Shown: one piece after another, positions 8,146 through 16,472 of the stretch
Numbering within the stretch: the stretch's first letter is position 1
How the letters are laid out: the number at the start of each line of letters is the position of its first letter
Assembly: GCA_001298545.1 (NCBI GenBank)
Contig: LJCX01000027.1
Coordinates: forward strand, 186,001 to 250,000
DNA: 64,000 nt
DNA from: Actinobacteria bacterium OV320
Lineage (GTDB): Bacteria; Actinomycetota; Actinomycetes; Streptomycetales; Streptomycetaceae
Reading direction: 5' to 3'
Program-made: the position numbers and the translations under genes
Notes under the pieces: generated by a model
The model's database searches: none
Told to the model about the DNA's origin: nothing
Seen by the model: only the letters and a program-made list of their open reading frames with translations

Positions 8146-9282
8146 GTGCAAACCGTGCACCACCCCGTAGCGATCATCGGCGCCGGACTCGGCGGCCTCA
8201 CCCTCGCCCGTGTGCTGCACGTGCACGGCATCGAGGCAGCCGTCCTCGACCTGGACGCCTCGCCCGGCGCCCGTACCCAGGGCGGCATGCTCGACATCCA
8301 TCTGGACTCCGGCCAGGAGGCGCTGCGCGCCGCCGGACTGCACGAGAGGTTCCGGACACTCGTCCTGCCCGGCGGCCAGGCCACCCGGGTCCTCGACAAG
8401 GACGCGGTGGTCCGCTTCGAGGGGGCCGACGACGGGACCGGCGAGCGCCCCGAGGTCGACCGGGGCGCCCTGCGCGACCTGCTGCTGAACGCGTTGCCCG
8501 AGGGAACGGTCCGCTGGGGCGCGAAGGTCACCGGCGCCCGTCCGCTGGGCGACGGGAGGCACGAGGTGCGTCTCGAGGACGGCTCCGCCTTCACCACGGA
8601 CCTGCTGGTCGGCGCCGACGGAGCCTGGTCACGGATCCGGCCGCTGCTCTCCGACGCCCGGCCCGCGTACACGGGCGTGTCGTTCGTCGAGACGGACCTG
8701 CTGGAGGCGGACGCACGCCATCCGGTGAGCGCCGGCGTGGTCGGCGGCGGGTTCCTCCTCGCGCTCGGCGCCGGCAAGGGGTTCCTCGCACACCGCGAAC
8801 CCGACGGCAGCCTGCACGTCTACACCGCCCTGCGGGTCGGCGAGGAGTGGGCGGACCGCGTCGACTTCGGCGACGCCGAGGCGGCCAAGGAGCACGTCCT
8901 GGAGCACTTCGCGGACTGGGACAAGAGCCTGCGGGCACTGGTCGCCGACGCCGACGGCCCACTGGTGCCGCGCCTGATCCACGCCCTGCCGGTCGGCCAC
9001 CGCTGGGACCGGGTCCCCGGCGTCACCCTGCTCGGCGACGCCGCCCATCTGATGTCGCCGTTCGCGGGCGAGGGCGCCAACCTCGCGATGCTGGACGGCG
9101 CCGAACTGGGCCTGGCCCTGGCCGCGCACCCGGGCGAGCGCGAGGCCGCGCTGGCCGCCTACGAGGAGAAGCTGTTCCCGCGCGGCGAGGCGGCCGCGGC
9201 CGCCTCCGCCCACAGCAGCGTGGCCCTGTTCGCCGAGGACGCCCCGCAGGCCGTCGTCGACCTCTTCACCGCGGGGCCCTGA
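8146..9282 (+). CDS. FAD-dependent monooxygenase, TetX-like
   Basis: A 378-residue class A flavoprotein monooxygenase. It has GAGLGG (12-17) for FAD, the DG motif (LLVGADGAWSRIRPLL) and the FAD/ribose motif GDAAHLMSPFAGEGANLAM, which closely resembles TetX and related small-molecule hydroxylases. GTG 8146 is preferred because AGGAGG ends six bases upstream; ATG 8125 is the alternative and overlaps the TetR stop. It probably hydroxylates a planar aromatic or antibiotic-like compound sensed by the upstream TetR protein; the substrate cannot be read from sequence. The 3' end overlaps the converging TetR gene by 17 bases. Confidence 0.88.
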   Translation: MQTVHHPVAIIGAGLGGLTLARVLHVHGIEAAVLDLDASPGARTQGGMLDIHLDSGQEALRAAGLHERFRTLVLPGGQATRVLDKDAVVRFEGADDGTGERPEVDRGALRDLLLNALPEGTVRWGAKVTGARPLGDGRHEVRLEDGSAFTTDLLVGADGAWSRIRPLLSDARPAYTGVSFVETDLLEADARHPVSAGVVGGGFLLALGAGKGFLAHREPDGSLHVYTALRVGEEWADRVDFGDAEAAKEHVLEHFADWDKSLRALVADADGPLVPRLIHALPVGHRWDRVPGVTLLGDAAHLMSPFAGEGANLAMLDGAELGLALAAHPGEREAALAAYEEKLFPRGEAAAAASAHSSVALFAEDAPQAVVDLFTAGP

Positions 9283-9949
9283 CCGGCGTCCCGGTCGGCA
9301 CCCCGCTGGTCACCCGGTCGACCAGTTCGCTCCAGCCCGCCTCCAGGCGCGCCGCCGGCATGCCGCACTGCCGGGTGAGGTGGTGGACGAGGACCGGGCT
9401 GAGGTAGCCCATCAGCGTGTGGGCCAGCAGTTCGGCGTCCGCGTCGGGCAGGGCCTGACGCAGCAGCAGTACCAGGTGGCTGTGGTGGACACGGCGCGGC
9501 GGCACCGAGTACCGGCGGTCCGGTCCGGGCTCGGCGGCCAGCTGGAGGTCCAGTTCGTCCACGGCCCGCCCGAGCATGGCGACGCCGAACGCCCGCAGCC
9601 GCTCCACGGGCTCCGCGCCCGGCCCCAGCGGCGGGGGGCCGCTCAGGAACGCGGCCTGGAAGTTGCGCTCCGAGTGGTCCAGGAGCGCGGTCAGCAGCCC
9701 GGTGCGGTCGCCGAAGCGCCGGAACACCGTGCCCTTGCCCACGTTCGCCGCGCTCGCCACCGCCTCCATCGTGACCCCGGCCGCGCCGTGCTCGGCGATC
9801 AGCCGGGCGGCGGCGTCCAGCAGCCTGGCCCGGTTGCGGGCCGCGTCGGCGCGCAGGCACGGCTCGTCCCCGGCCGGCCCCAGGTGCAGCAGCTCGGGCT
9901 CGGTCAGGCTCTCCTCGGGCTCCGGACAGGGAGGCAGAACAGCGGACAT
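9266..9949 (-). CDS. TetR-family regulator
   Basis: A 227-residue TetR-type repressor from ATG 9949 (an upstream ATG at 9967 is possible). The HTH is clear: RLIAEHGAAGVTMEAVASAA, then VGKGTVFRRFG. It is divergent from the FMN reductase gene at 10068, and this regulator/NAD(P)H:FMN-reductase pairing recurs in Streptomyces. The intergenic region holds two GGACC-n2-GGTCC palindromes that would repress both promoters. Confidence 0.92.
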   Translation of the reverse strand: MSAVLPPCPEPEESLTEPELLHLGPAGDEPCLRADAARNRARLLDAAARLIAEHGAAGVTMEAVASAANVGKGTVFRRFGDRTGLLTALLDHSERNFQAAFLSGPPPLGPGAEPVERLRAFGVAMLGRAVDELDLQLAAEPGPDRRYSVPPRRVHHSHLVLLLRQALPDADAELLAHTLMGYLSPVLVHHLTRQCGMPAARLEAGWSELVDRVTSGVPTGTPVRAPR

Positions 9950-9980
9950 GAACTCAGCGTAAAGCATCGGGAATGAAACT

Positions 9981-10029
9981 GGACCGCGGTCCGGTTAGGA
10001 TGCTAGAACATTAAACGGACCTCGGTCCG
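9981..10029. promoter_or_regulatory. Pair of TetR-type operators
   Basis: GGACCGCGGTCC at 9981-9992 is a perfect palindrome. CGGACCTCGGTCCG at 10016-10029 repeats it with a TC instead of a GC centre. The centres are about 36 bp apart in the divergent promoter region of the TetR gene (9949) and the FMN reductase gene (10068). Confidence 0.75.
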
Positions 10030-10067
10030 GATTCGTAACGGCAATGTTTCAGCATCTGGGAGTACCC

Positions 10068-10631
10068 ATGTCTGTCCGCATCCTCGCGCTCGTCGGCAGC
10101 CTTCGCGCCGGTTCGACCAACCGCCAGCTCGCCGAGGCGGCCGTCAAGGTCGCTCCCGAGGGCGCCACCGTCGACCTCTTCGAGGGCCTGGCCGAGATTC
10201 CCTTCTACAACGAGGACCTCGACGTCGAGGGCAGCGTCCCGGCCCCCGCCGCCAAGCTGCGTGCGGCCGCCCAGGCCGCCGACGCCTTCCTGCTCTTCTC
10301 CCCCGAGTACAACGGCACCATCCCGGCCGTCCTGAAGAACGCCATCGACTGGCTGTCCCGCCCGTACGGCGCCAGCGCCTTCGGCGGCAAGCCCGTCGCC
10401 GTGGTCGGTACCGCGTTCGGCCAGTTCGGTGGCGTGTGGGCGCAGGACGAGGCCCGCAAGGCCGTGGGCATCGCCGGCGGCAAGGTCATCGAGGACCTCA
10501 AGCTCTCCATCCCGGGCTCGCTGACCCGCTTCGCCGAGACCCACCCGGTGGACGACGCCGAGGTCGCCGCCCAGCTGACCGAGGTCGTGGCCCGGCTGCA
10601 CGGCCACGCGGGCGAGGTCGCGGCCGCCTGA
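10068..10631 (+). CDS. NAD(P)H-dependent FMN reductase
   Basis: A 187-residue flavodoxin-fold reductase that uses NAD(P)H to reduce FMN or quinones. Motifs include the phosphate loop GSLRAGSTNRQLAE near the N-terminus and the family signature LLFSPEYNGTIPAVLKNAIDWLSRP split around SPEYNG. I use ATG 10068; an in-frame ATG at 10044 is less likely because homology starts at SVRILALVGS. It is probably induced by quinones or other electrophiles acting on the divergent TetR repressor. Confidence 0.93.
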   Translation: MSVRILALVGSLRAGSTNRQLAEAAVKVAPEGATVDLFEGLAEIPFYNEDLDVEGSVPAPAAKLRAAAQAADAFLLFSPEYNGTIPAVLKNAIDWLSRPYGASAFGGKPVAVVGTAFGQFGGVWAQDEARKAVGIAGGKVIEDLKLSIPGSLTRFAETHPVDDAEVAAQLTEVVARLHGHAGEVAAA

Positions 10632-10669
10632 CCGCCGGCGCGGTGACATAGCAGGACGCGAGGACGCAG

Positions 10670-10695
10670 GGGGGCCGGAACTCTTTCCGGACCCC
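10670..10695. terminator. Hairpin between convergent FMN reductase and LLM genes
   Basis: GGGG-G-CCGGAA pairs with TTCCGG-A-CCCC (10 bp with one G/A mismatch, CTCT loop) in the 126-base gap between two converging genes. It is followed by a short T-rich stretch, TTTCCT. Confidence 0.6.
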
Positions 10696-10757
10696 TTTCC
10701 TCGTTCGCGGCCCCCGCGCCCCACACGCCCGGTTACGCCCCCGCGCTCCCGGTCCGG

Positions 10758-11639
10758 TCAGTCCAGCTCGGCCAGCCGGACCACGGCCGGGGCCACGAAA
10801 CGCTCGATCCAGCCGGCCGTCTCGCTCAGACGCGGCGCGAGGATCACCGTGTCGATGCCGAGCTTGGTGTAGCCGGTGAGGTCGCTCAGGAGGCCGTCCA
10901 GATCACCCTCGTCGGCGGCGTCGCCGGAGTAGGTGATCGTCTTCAGGACGGTGTCGTAGTCGCGCCGCTCCGCCTCGCAGTGCCCGCGCAGGACGTCCAG
11001 CTTGTGCCGGACCTCCTCCGGGGTCGAGGCGAACAGATTGCACGCGTCCGCGTACCGGGCGACCAGCCGCAGCGTCTTGCGCTCGCCTCCGCCGCCGATC
11101 AGGATCTCCGGGCGCGGCGAGCTGACCGGCGCGGGCACGCACAGGGTCTCGGCCAGCCGGTAGTGCTCGCCCTCGAACGGCCCGTTGTCCTCCGGGTCCC
11201 ACATCCGCAGGCAGATGCGCAGGGTCTCCTCCAGCCGCTCGAACCGCTCCGACGTCGACGGGAACGCCACCCCGAGCCCTTCGTGCTCACGGTCGTACCA
11301 GGCCGCCCCGATACCCAGCGAGGCCCGTCCGCCGGACAGCACGTCGAGCGTGGTGGCGATCTTGGCGAGCAGTCCGGGATGCCGGTAGGTCACACCGGTG
11401 ACCAGGGTGCCGAGTCTGACCGTGGACGTGTGGGCCGCGAGGAACGCGAGCGTCGAGTAGGCCTCCAGCATGGGGGCCTCGGCGCCGCCGTTGAACTCCA
11501 TCTGGAAGTAGTGGTCCATCACCGACAGCCGGCTCACCCCGGCCGCCTCCGCGGCGGCCCCGGCCGCGGCCAACTCGGCGCCCAGCGCGGGCGCGCCTCC
11601 CGCCTCACCGAACCGATTGATGTGCACGCCCACACGCAT
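10758..11639 (-). CDS. LLM-class F420-dependent oxidoreductase
   Basis: A 293-residue luciferase-like monooxygenase-family enzyme. The N-terminus MRVGVHINRFG, the strand SRLSVMDHYFQ, the segment TSTVRLGTLVTGVTYRHPG and GRASLGIGAAW are characteristic of coenzyme-F420-using LLM proteins rather than FMN luciferases. ATG 11639 is chosen because residues upstream of it show no similarity to the family. The substrate is unknown. It is monocistronic and convergent with the FMN reductase gene. Confidence 0.85.
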   Translation of the reverse strand: MRVGVHINRFGEAGGAPALGAELAAAGAAAEAAGVSRLSVMDHYFQMEFNGGAEAPMLEAYSTLAFLAAHTSTVRLGTLVTGVTYRHPGLLAKIATTLDVLSGGRASLGIGAAWYDREHEGLGVAFPSTSERFERLEETLRICLRMWDPEDNGPFEGEHYRLAETLCVPAPVSSPRPEILIGGGGERKTLRLVARYADACNLFASTPEEVRHKLDVLRGHCEAERRDYDTVLKTITYSGDAADEGDLDGLLSDLTGYTKLGIDTVILAPRLSETAGWIERFVAPAVVRLAELD

Positions 11640-11830
11640 GTCCGTCTCCGATCGTCCGGTCCCGCGGTCTTCTCGCCGTTCACCGGCCCCGGTGACGCTA
11701 GACCTTGAAGCGCTCTCGAAGTCAAGGGAGGCCGGCCGGACCGGCCCGTGCGTCTTCGTCGGGTCATCCGATCGGCGAATCTCGTTCAAGCCGAGGACCG
11801 CCTCCCGTCGCGTCTGATAGGGCTGGGCAG

Positions 11831-12778
11831 ATGCAGACCCTCTATCGACGACTGCTCGGCCTGATGCCCCGTATCGGCGTCCAGGTGACCGACCTCGGAC
11901 CGGGGACGGCGGTGGTCTCGCGGCGCGGCGGCGCGTACCGGGCGACCCGCGCGGACAAGGACACCTGGGTGCTGCGGCGGACCCGGGACAAGGCCCGTTC
12001 CGAGGTCGCCGAGGGCGGCGCAGTGCGACTGGGCGACACCGGCGCGCTGCTCCTGATGGAGACCCCGGGCGGCCAGGACGAGCGCAGACTCCAGCTGGCC
12101 GCCGCCGAGTACCTGTGCACCCAGCACGTGGCCGCCATGCTGGAGCTCTACGGCGTGAACTGCGTCTTCGACGTCGGCGCCAACAATGGCCAGTACGCCA
12201 GGCGGCTGCGCAAACTCGGCTACACCGGCCGGATCGTGTCCTTCGAGCCCACCTCGGAGACCTTCGCCCGGCTGGAGAAGGCCGCGGCGGACGACCCCGA
12301 CTGGCAGGTGTACCGGTGCGGACTGGGCCGCGAGGAGACGACGGCGGAGATCCACGTCGGCTGGAAGACGATGAACTCCCTGCTGCCGGCCAGCGACTAC
12401 GGCAAGGGCCGCTACAGCAGGTTCGCGAAGGCCGACACCGAGGAGATCCGGGTCCGCCGGCTGGACGAGGTCATGGCCGAGGCACTGGACGGCCTCGCCG
12501 ATCCGCGCCCCTACCTGAAGATGGACACCCAGGGCTACGACCTCGAGGTGTTCGCCGGGGCCGGGGAGCGGATCGCGGAGTTCGTGGGGATGCAGTCCGA
12601 GGTCGCGGTGCTGAAGCTGTACGAGGGCAGCCCCGGCATGGGCGAGGCCGTCGCGGTGTACGAGGCCGCCGGGTTCGGCATCACCGGCATGTACCCCGTG
12701 ACGCGCGAGGCGAGTACGGGGCGGGTGATCGAGTTCGACTGCGTGATGATGCGCGCGGACGCCGCGCCTACACCGTAG
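11831..12778 (+). CDS. FkbM-family methyltransferase
   Basis: A 315-residue SAM-dependent methyltransferase. The SAM-binding region is seen as VFDVGANNGQYARRL followed by IVSFEPTSETF, and the FkbM hallmark Asp-Gln stretch is KMDTQGYDLEVFAGA. FkbM enzymes methylate hydroxyls on polysaccharides or natural products. An unusual 115-residue N-terminal part (RRLLGLMPRIGVQVTDLG...) precedes the catalytic domain. There is no RBS; a TAGGGC element ends seven bases before ATG 11831, consistent with a leaderless transcript. The 3' end overlaps the terC-like gene by 11 bases. Confidence 0.85.
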   Translation: MQTLYRRLLGLMPRIGVQVTDLGPGTAVVSRRGGAYRATRADKDTWVLRRTRDKARSEVAEGGAVRLGDTGALLLMETPGGQDERRLQLAAAEYLCTQHVAAMLELYGVNCVFDVGANNGQYARRLRKLGYTGRIVSFEPTSETFARLEKAAADDPDWQVYRCGLGREETTAEIHVGWKTMNSLLPASDYGKGRYSRFAKADTEEIRVRRLDEVMAEALDGLADPRPYLKMDTQGYDLEVFAGAGERIAEFVGMQSEVAVLKLYEGSPGMGEAVAVYEAAGFGITGMYPVTREASTGRVIEFDCVMMRADAAPTP

Positions 12779-13775
12779 AACCGTCCCGCGCGGTCCCCTC
12801 CGGCCGCCCCTCTCGCCCTTCTCGCTCTTGCCGCTCCTGTCGGGCGGAGGCACGCAGGCTGGTGACGGTGGTGACGATCAGGACTAGCACGATGAAGCCG
12901 AGCGAGAAGGGGATGCCGATCTCGGGCACGTGCACCCCGGACTCGTGCAGCGCGTGCAGCACCAGTTTGACGCCGATGAAACCGAGGACGACCGACAGGC
13001 CGTAGCCGAGGTGAACCAGCTTCTTCAGCAGGCCGCCGATGAGGAAGTACAGCTGCCTGAGGCCCATCAGCGCGAAGGCGTTGGCGGTGAACACGATGTA
13101 CGGGTCCTCGGTCAGCCCGTAGATGGCGGGGATCGAGTCGAGCGCGAACAGCACGTCGGTGGAGCCGATCGCGAGCATCACGACCAGCATCGGGGTCATG
13201 ACCCGCTTGCCGTTCTGCTCGATCCACAGCTTCGTCCCGTGATAGCGGTCGGCCACACCGAACCGCTTCTCCACGGCCTTGAGCAGCTTGTTCTCCTCGA
13301 ACTCCTCCTCGTGGCCGCCCTTCTTGGCATCCTGGATCAGCTTCCAGGCCGTCCAGATCAGGAAGGCGCCGAAGAGGTAGAACACCCAGGAGAACGTCGA
13401 GATGATCGCCGCGCCCGCCGCGATGAACAGCGCGCGCAGCACGAGGGCCACCAGCACGCCCACCATCAGCACCCGTTGCTGGTACTGCGAGGGCACCGCG
13501 AACTTGCCCATGATCAGGACGAACACGAACAGGTTGTCCACGCTCAGCGACTTCTCGGTGATGTAGCCCGCGAAGAACTCCCCCGTCGGTCCGCCGCCCC
13601 CGAAGAGGAACACGCCGAGGCCGAACAGACAGGCCAGGACGACCCAGACGACGGTCCAGGTCCCGGCCTCGCGGACCGAGACGTCGTGCGGTTTACGGCC
13701 GATGAGGAAGTCGACGGCGACGAGCGCGCACAGCGCCGCGACGGTCAGCAGCCAGACGAAGAGCGAGACGTTCAC
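12768..13775 (-). CDS. TerC-family integral membrane protein
   Basis: A 335-residue polytopic membrane protein of the TerC/Alx family, associated with tellurite resistance, metal export (manganese) and envelope stress. The conserved acidic membrane motifs SLSVDNLFVFVLIM and STDVLFALDSIPAI are present. Eight or so hydrophobic segments are visible, and the C-terminus is a charged Arg/Glu tail. The start is GTG 13775, preceded by AGGAGTGA; longer upstream reading frames have no homology. Tandem GC-rich palindromes lie about 130 bases upstream. Confidence 0.9.
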   Translation of the reverse strand: MNVSLFVWLLTVAALCALVAVDFLIGRKPHDVSVREAGTWTVVWVVLACLFGLGVFLFGGGGPTGEFFAGYITEKSLSVDNLFVFVLIMGKFAVPSQYQQRVLMVGVLVALVLRALFIAAGAAIISTFSWVFYLFGAFLIWTAWKLIQDAKKGGHEEEFEENKLLKAVEKRFGVADRYHGTKLWIEQNGKRVMTPMLVVMLAIGSTDVLFALDSIPAIYGLTEDPYIVFTANAFALMGLRQLYFLIGGLLKKLVHLGYGLSVVLGFIGVKLVLHALHESGVHVPEIGIPFSLGFIVLVLIVTTVTSLRASARQERQEREGREGRPEGTARDGSTV

Positions 13776-13900
13776 CGGGGTCACTCCTGATACCTGTGTG
13801 GGGGTGAAAATCGTTGTCGTCCGCGGCTGCTTCTTTCCACCCCACTCTGGTGAACAGCAGGTCATGACCTGGCAAGCTGCGGTACGGGGCAGGGCTGTCA

Positions 13901-13936
13901 CCCGCCGTACGGCGGGCAGCTCCCGCCGTACGGCGG
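13901..13936. repeat. Tandem 16-bp palindromes
   Basis: CCCGCCGTACGGCGGG at 13901-13916 is a perfect palindrome. CCCGCCGTACGGCGG at 13922-13936 repeats 15 of its 16 bases after a CAGCT spacer (21-bp period). They sit between the divergent terC-like and esterase genes and could be operators or two alternative hairpins. Confidence 0.7.
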
Positions 13937-14015
13937 CGCCCGGGCGGGCGGCCGGTGCGCCGATCATGGGCCGCACGAGCCGCCGCGCAACCGCGCTCCG
14001 CGTGAGGAGAAGCCC

Positions 14016-14990
14016 ATGACGTCCGCACCGCCGCCCTTCGACCCCGAACTCGGCGCCGCCCTGGAGCTCATCCGGGAGATGATCCAGCCGGGGCTGACCG
14101 CCGAGGACATCGAAACCGTCCGCCAGGGGCCGGGGATCGCCCTGCTGGCCGAACTGGACCTGACGCTGGGCGGTGCCTTCGAGGTCGAGGACCGGACGGT
14201 GCCGGGACCCCGGGGCGCCCCCGAGATCTCGCTGCTGATCTGCCGGCCCACCGCACCGGCTCCGGCACGCCCGCGTCCGGTCGTCTATCACGTGCACGGC
14301 GGCGGCATGATCCTCGGCAACAACCGGGTCGGCGTGGACGTGGCCCTGGACTGGGCGCGGGAACTCGACATGGTCGTGGTCTCCGTGGAGTACCGGCTGG
14401 CGCCCGAACACCCGCATCCGGCGCCGGTCGAGGACGTGTACGCCGGTCTGCTGTGGACGGCGGAGCACGCCGCGGAACTGGGCGCGGACCCCGAGCGGAT
14501 CGTGCTCGCCGGGGCCAGCGCGGGCGGCGGCCTCGGTGCCGCGCTCGCCCTGCTGCTGCGCGACCGTCAAGGGCCGCGGCCGCTCGGTCAGTTGCTGATG
14601 TGCCCGATGCTGGACGACCGCAACGACACCCCCTCCAGCCACCAGATGGCGGGCCTGGGCGTCTGGGACCGCACGGCCAACGAGACCGGGTGGACGGCCC
14701 TGCTCGGCGAGCGGCGCGGCGGCCCGGACGTCTCCCCGTACGCGGCGCCCGCGCGGGCCGAGGACCTGTCCGGGCTGCCGCCGGCCTTTCTCGACGTGGG
14801 CTCCGCGGAGACGTTCCGGGACGAGGTGGTCGCCTACGCCTCCCGGATCTGGCAGGCCGGCGGGATCGCGGAGCTGCATGTCTGGCCGGGCGGTTTCCAC
14901 GGCTTCGACGGCTTCGCGCCGCAGGCCGCGCTGTCCAGGTCGGCCCGCGCGGCCCACCTGGACTGGCTGCGACGGCTGCTCGCCGAGTGA
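14016..14990 (+). CDS. Alpha/beta hydrolase of the hormone-sensitive lipase family
   Basis: A 324-residue esterase/lipase, EC class 3.1. The HSL-family oxyanion motif HGGG is at residues 94-97 and the nucleophile elbow GASAG at 166-170 (Ser168). The acid and His of the triad lie in the C-terminal part (VGSAETFRDE and GGFHGFDGF). There is no signal peptide, so it is cytoplasmic. ATG 14016 follows a GAGGAGAAGCCC ribosome-binding stretch. It stands alone; substrates are probably short-chain esters. Confidence 0.9.
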   Translation: MTSAPPPFDPELGAALELIREMIQPGLTAEDIETVRQGPGIALLAELDLTLGGAFEVEDRTVPGPRGAPEISLLICRPTAPAPARPRPVVYHVHGGGMILGNNRVGVDVALDWARELDMVVVSVEYRLAPEHPHPAPVEDVYAGLLWTAEHAAELGADPERIVLAGASAGGGLGAALALLLRDRQGPRPLGQLLMCPMLDDRNDTPSSHQMAGLGVWDRTANETGWTALLGERRGGPDVSPYAAPARAEDLSGLPPAFLDVGSAETFRDEVVAYASRIWQAGGIAELHVWPGGFHGFDGFAPQAALSRSARAAHLDWLRRLLAE

Positions 14991-15292
14991 CACCCACGGG
15001 CGGCGGCCCTGCACCCGGCCCGCCGCCTCGGCCTGGGCCCCGCGCTCATCTCCGTGGTGCCGTCCGCGTGCAGCACCGGTCGGCGATCGGCGCCGCCGCA
15101 CCGGCGCGGCGGCGCCGTGTTCCCGCCCCCTCGCCGCGCTCCGGCATCCCGCCCACCCCAGCCCACCCCACCTTCCGTCGGTTTTTCGCCGCTGTGTCGC
15201 AGGGAGCTCGGTACCGACCGTCGCGGCCGGTTCCGAGCGGAAGCGGTGGCCGCACCCTCCTCGTCGGCGCTCGCGTGGCGCATCATGGCCGT
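14991..15292 (+). other. Intergenic region with a short duplicated fragment of the next gene
   Basis: This is 302 bases without a convincing gene. It contains a 35-base segment (15009-15043) matching 33 of 35 bases of 15740-15774 inside the PucR-like gene; the match would encode LHPARRLGLGP versus LHAARRLGLGP. The rest is GC-rich with no recognisable coding signal. Confidence 0.55.
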
Positions 15293-16282
15293 ATGAAAGA
15301 GCTGGCCGGGCGCCTGACCTCACTGGACCCGGACGCCGGCGCCGCCGTGCGGGTCATCGCCTACTTCGACCGGCTGGCCGAGTCCCGGGCCGGGGTGGAG
15401 GCGCTGATGCGCGGGGCCGCGGTGCTCGCCGGGGTGCCCGCGCGGCTCGTCGACGCGGACCGGTGGGTGCGGGTCCGGGTGGAGCCCGACGGCACGCGCC
15501 GGGACACCGAGTCGTCGCCGGACCCGGACTGGCCGTGCACGGCGCTGACGCCCGACGGGCCGCCCGCGCTCTGGCTGGAGCGCGCCGGTGCGATGCCCAG
15601 CGTGGTGGACGCCGTGATCCTGGAACGGGCCGCCGGTGCGACCCGCGCGGTGCTCGACCGCACCCGGGGGCGGGCGCCGCTCGACGACCCCGCCCTGGTC
15701 GAGACACTCCTCGACGCCACGGCCGCCGAACCGGCCCGGCTGCACGCGGCCCGCCGACTCGGCCTGGGCCCCGCCGCCCCGGCCCGCGCCCTGGCCACCC
15801 CCGGCGGCCGGCCCAGGGTGCTGCCCGCCGACGCCCGGGACGCCGTTCCGGCCGGCCGGGTGGGGGTCGGACCAGCCGTGCCCGTGACGGACCTGCCGCG
15901 CTCCTGGGCCGAGGCCCGCACCGCGCTCCGCTTCACCGCGGACGGCACCGCGCAGGACCCGGGCCCCCGGGTCGTGTACGCCGATGAGCTGGGCGGCATC
16001 GCCCTGCTGGCCGACCTGGTGGCGCCGGGGGCCGAACCCCCGGCGGACGTCCTCGTGGTCGAGGCGGCGGCCGCGGACGCCCCCTGGCTGCTCACCACCC
16101 TGCACGCCGTCACCGCCACCGCGAGCCTGCGGTCGGCGGCGGCCGAGGCGAACGTCCACCACTCCACCCTCCAGGACCGGCTGGCCCACGCGGAGCATCT
16201 GCTGGGGTGGCCGGTGCGCACGCCCCAGGGGCGGCTGCGGCTGCACCTCGCGCTGACGATGCGGCGGCTGGCACGGCCGTGA
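15293..16282 (+). CDS. PucR/CdaR-like helix-turn-helix regulator
   Basis: A 329-residue protein whose C-terminal 70 residues form the HTH_30 domain typical of PucR/CdaR proteins (TASLRSAAAEANVHHSTLQD, then RLAHAEHLLGW). The N-terminal two-thirds is Ala/Arg-rich with an upstream part (LARRLG-type segment near residue 150) seen in Streptomyces PucR-like regulators that lack a full sensory domain. No ligand is evident. ATG 15293 has no RBS, and a CATCAT element ends six bases upstream. An Fe-type binding protein gene lies 190 bases downstream. Confidence 0.78.
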   Translation: MKELAGRLTSLDPDAGAAVRVIAYFDRLAESRAGVEALMRGAAVLAGVPARLVDADRWVRVRVEPDGTRRDTESSPDPDWPCTALTPDGPPALWLERAGAMPSVVDAVILERAAGATRAVLDRTRGRAPLDDPALVETLLDATAAEPARLHAARRLGLGPAAPARALATPGGRPRVLPADARDAVPAGRVGVGPAVPVTDLPRSWAEARTALRFTADGTAQDPGPRVVYADELGGIALLADLVAPGAEPPADVLVVEAAAADAPWLLTTLHAVTATASLRSAAAEANVHHSTLQDRLAHAEHLLGWPVRTPQGRLRLHLALTMRRLARP

Positions 16283-16320
16283 CGGCACTCCCGGGTGGCC
16301 GCGCTCCTCGGGGAGGGGGC

Positions 16321-16340
16321 GTTCAACCGATCGGTTGAAC
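16321..16340. promoter_or_regulatory. 20-bp perfect palindrome (probable operator)
   Basis: GTTCAACCGATCGGTTGAAC is completely symmetrical. It lies 132 bases before the binding-protein start and 39 bases after the PucR-like stop. The AACCGATCGGTT core looks like a TetR-family operator, but no TetR gene is adjacent. Confidence 0.7.
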
Positions 16341-16472
16341 GGGGATTCCACCGCACGCGCGTCGCCGGCTCCGTCCGGACGACGCGGGCCGGCCGCCGGG
16401 CGCAGCAGAATCGACCACGACCGTGGCGCCCGGTCCCCCACCCCCTCAGCGTGCGAAAGAGGTCTCACCGCC

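Noticed and set aside
7457..9282. Possibility that the TetR and monooxygenase start at the ATGA overlap (8125)
   Set aside because: GTG 8146 has an ideal AGGAGG and the protein family begins right there; kept only as an alternative.
12768..15323. 851-residue version of the TerC reading frame
   Set aside because: Only the part from GTG 13775 is TerC-like and has an RBS; the rest is antisense to the esterase gene.
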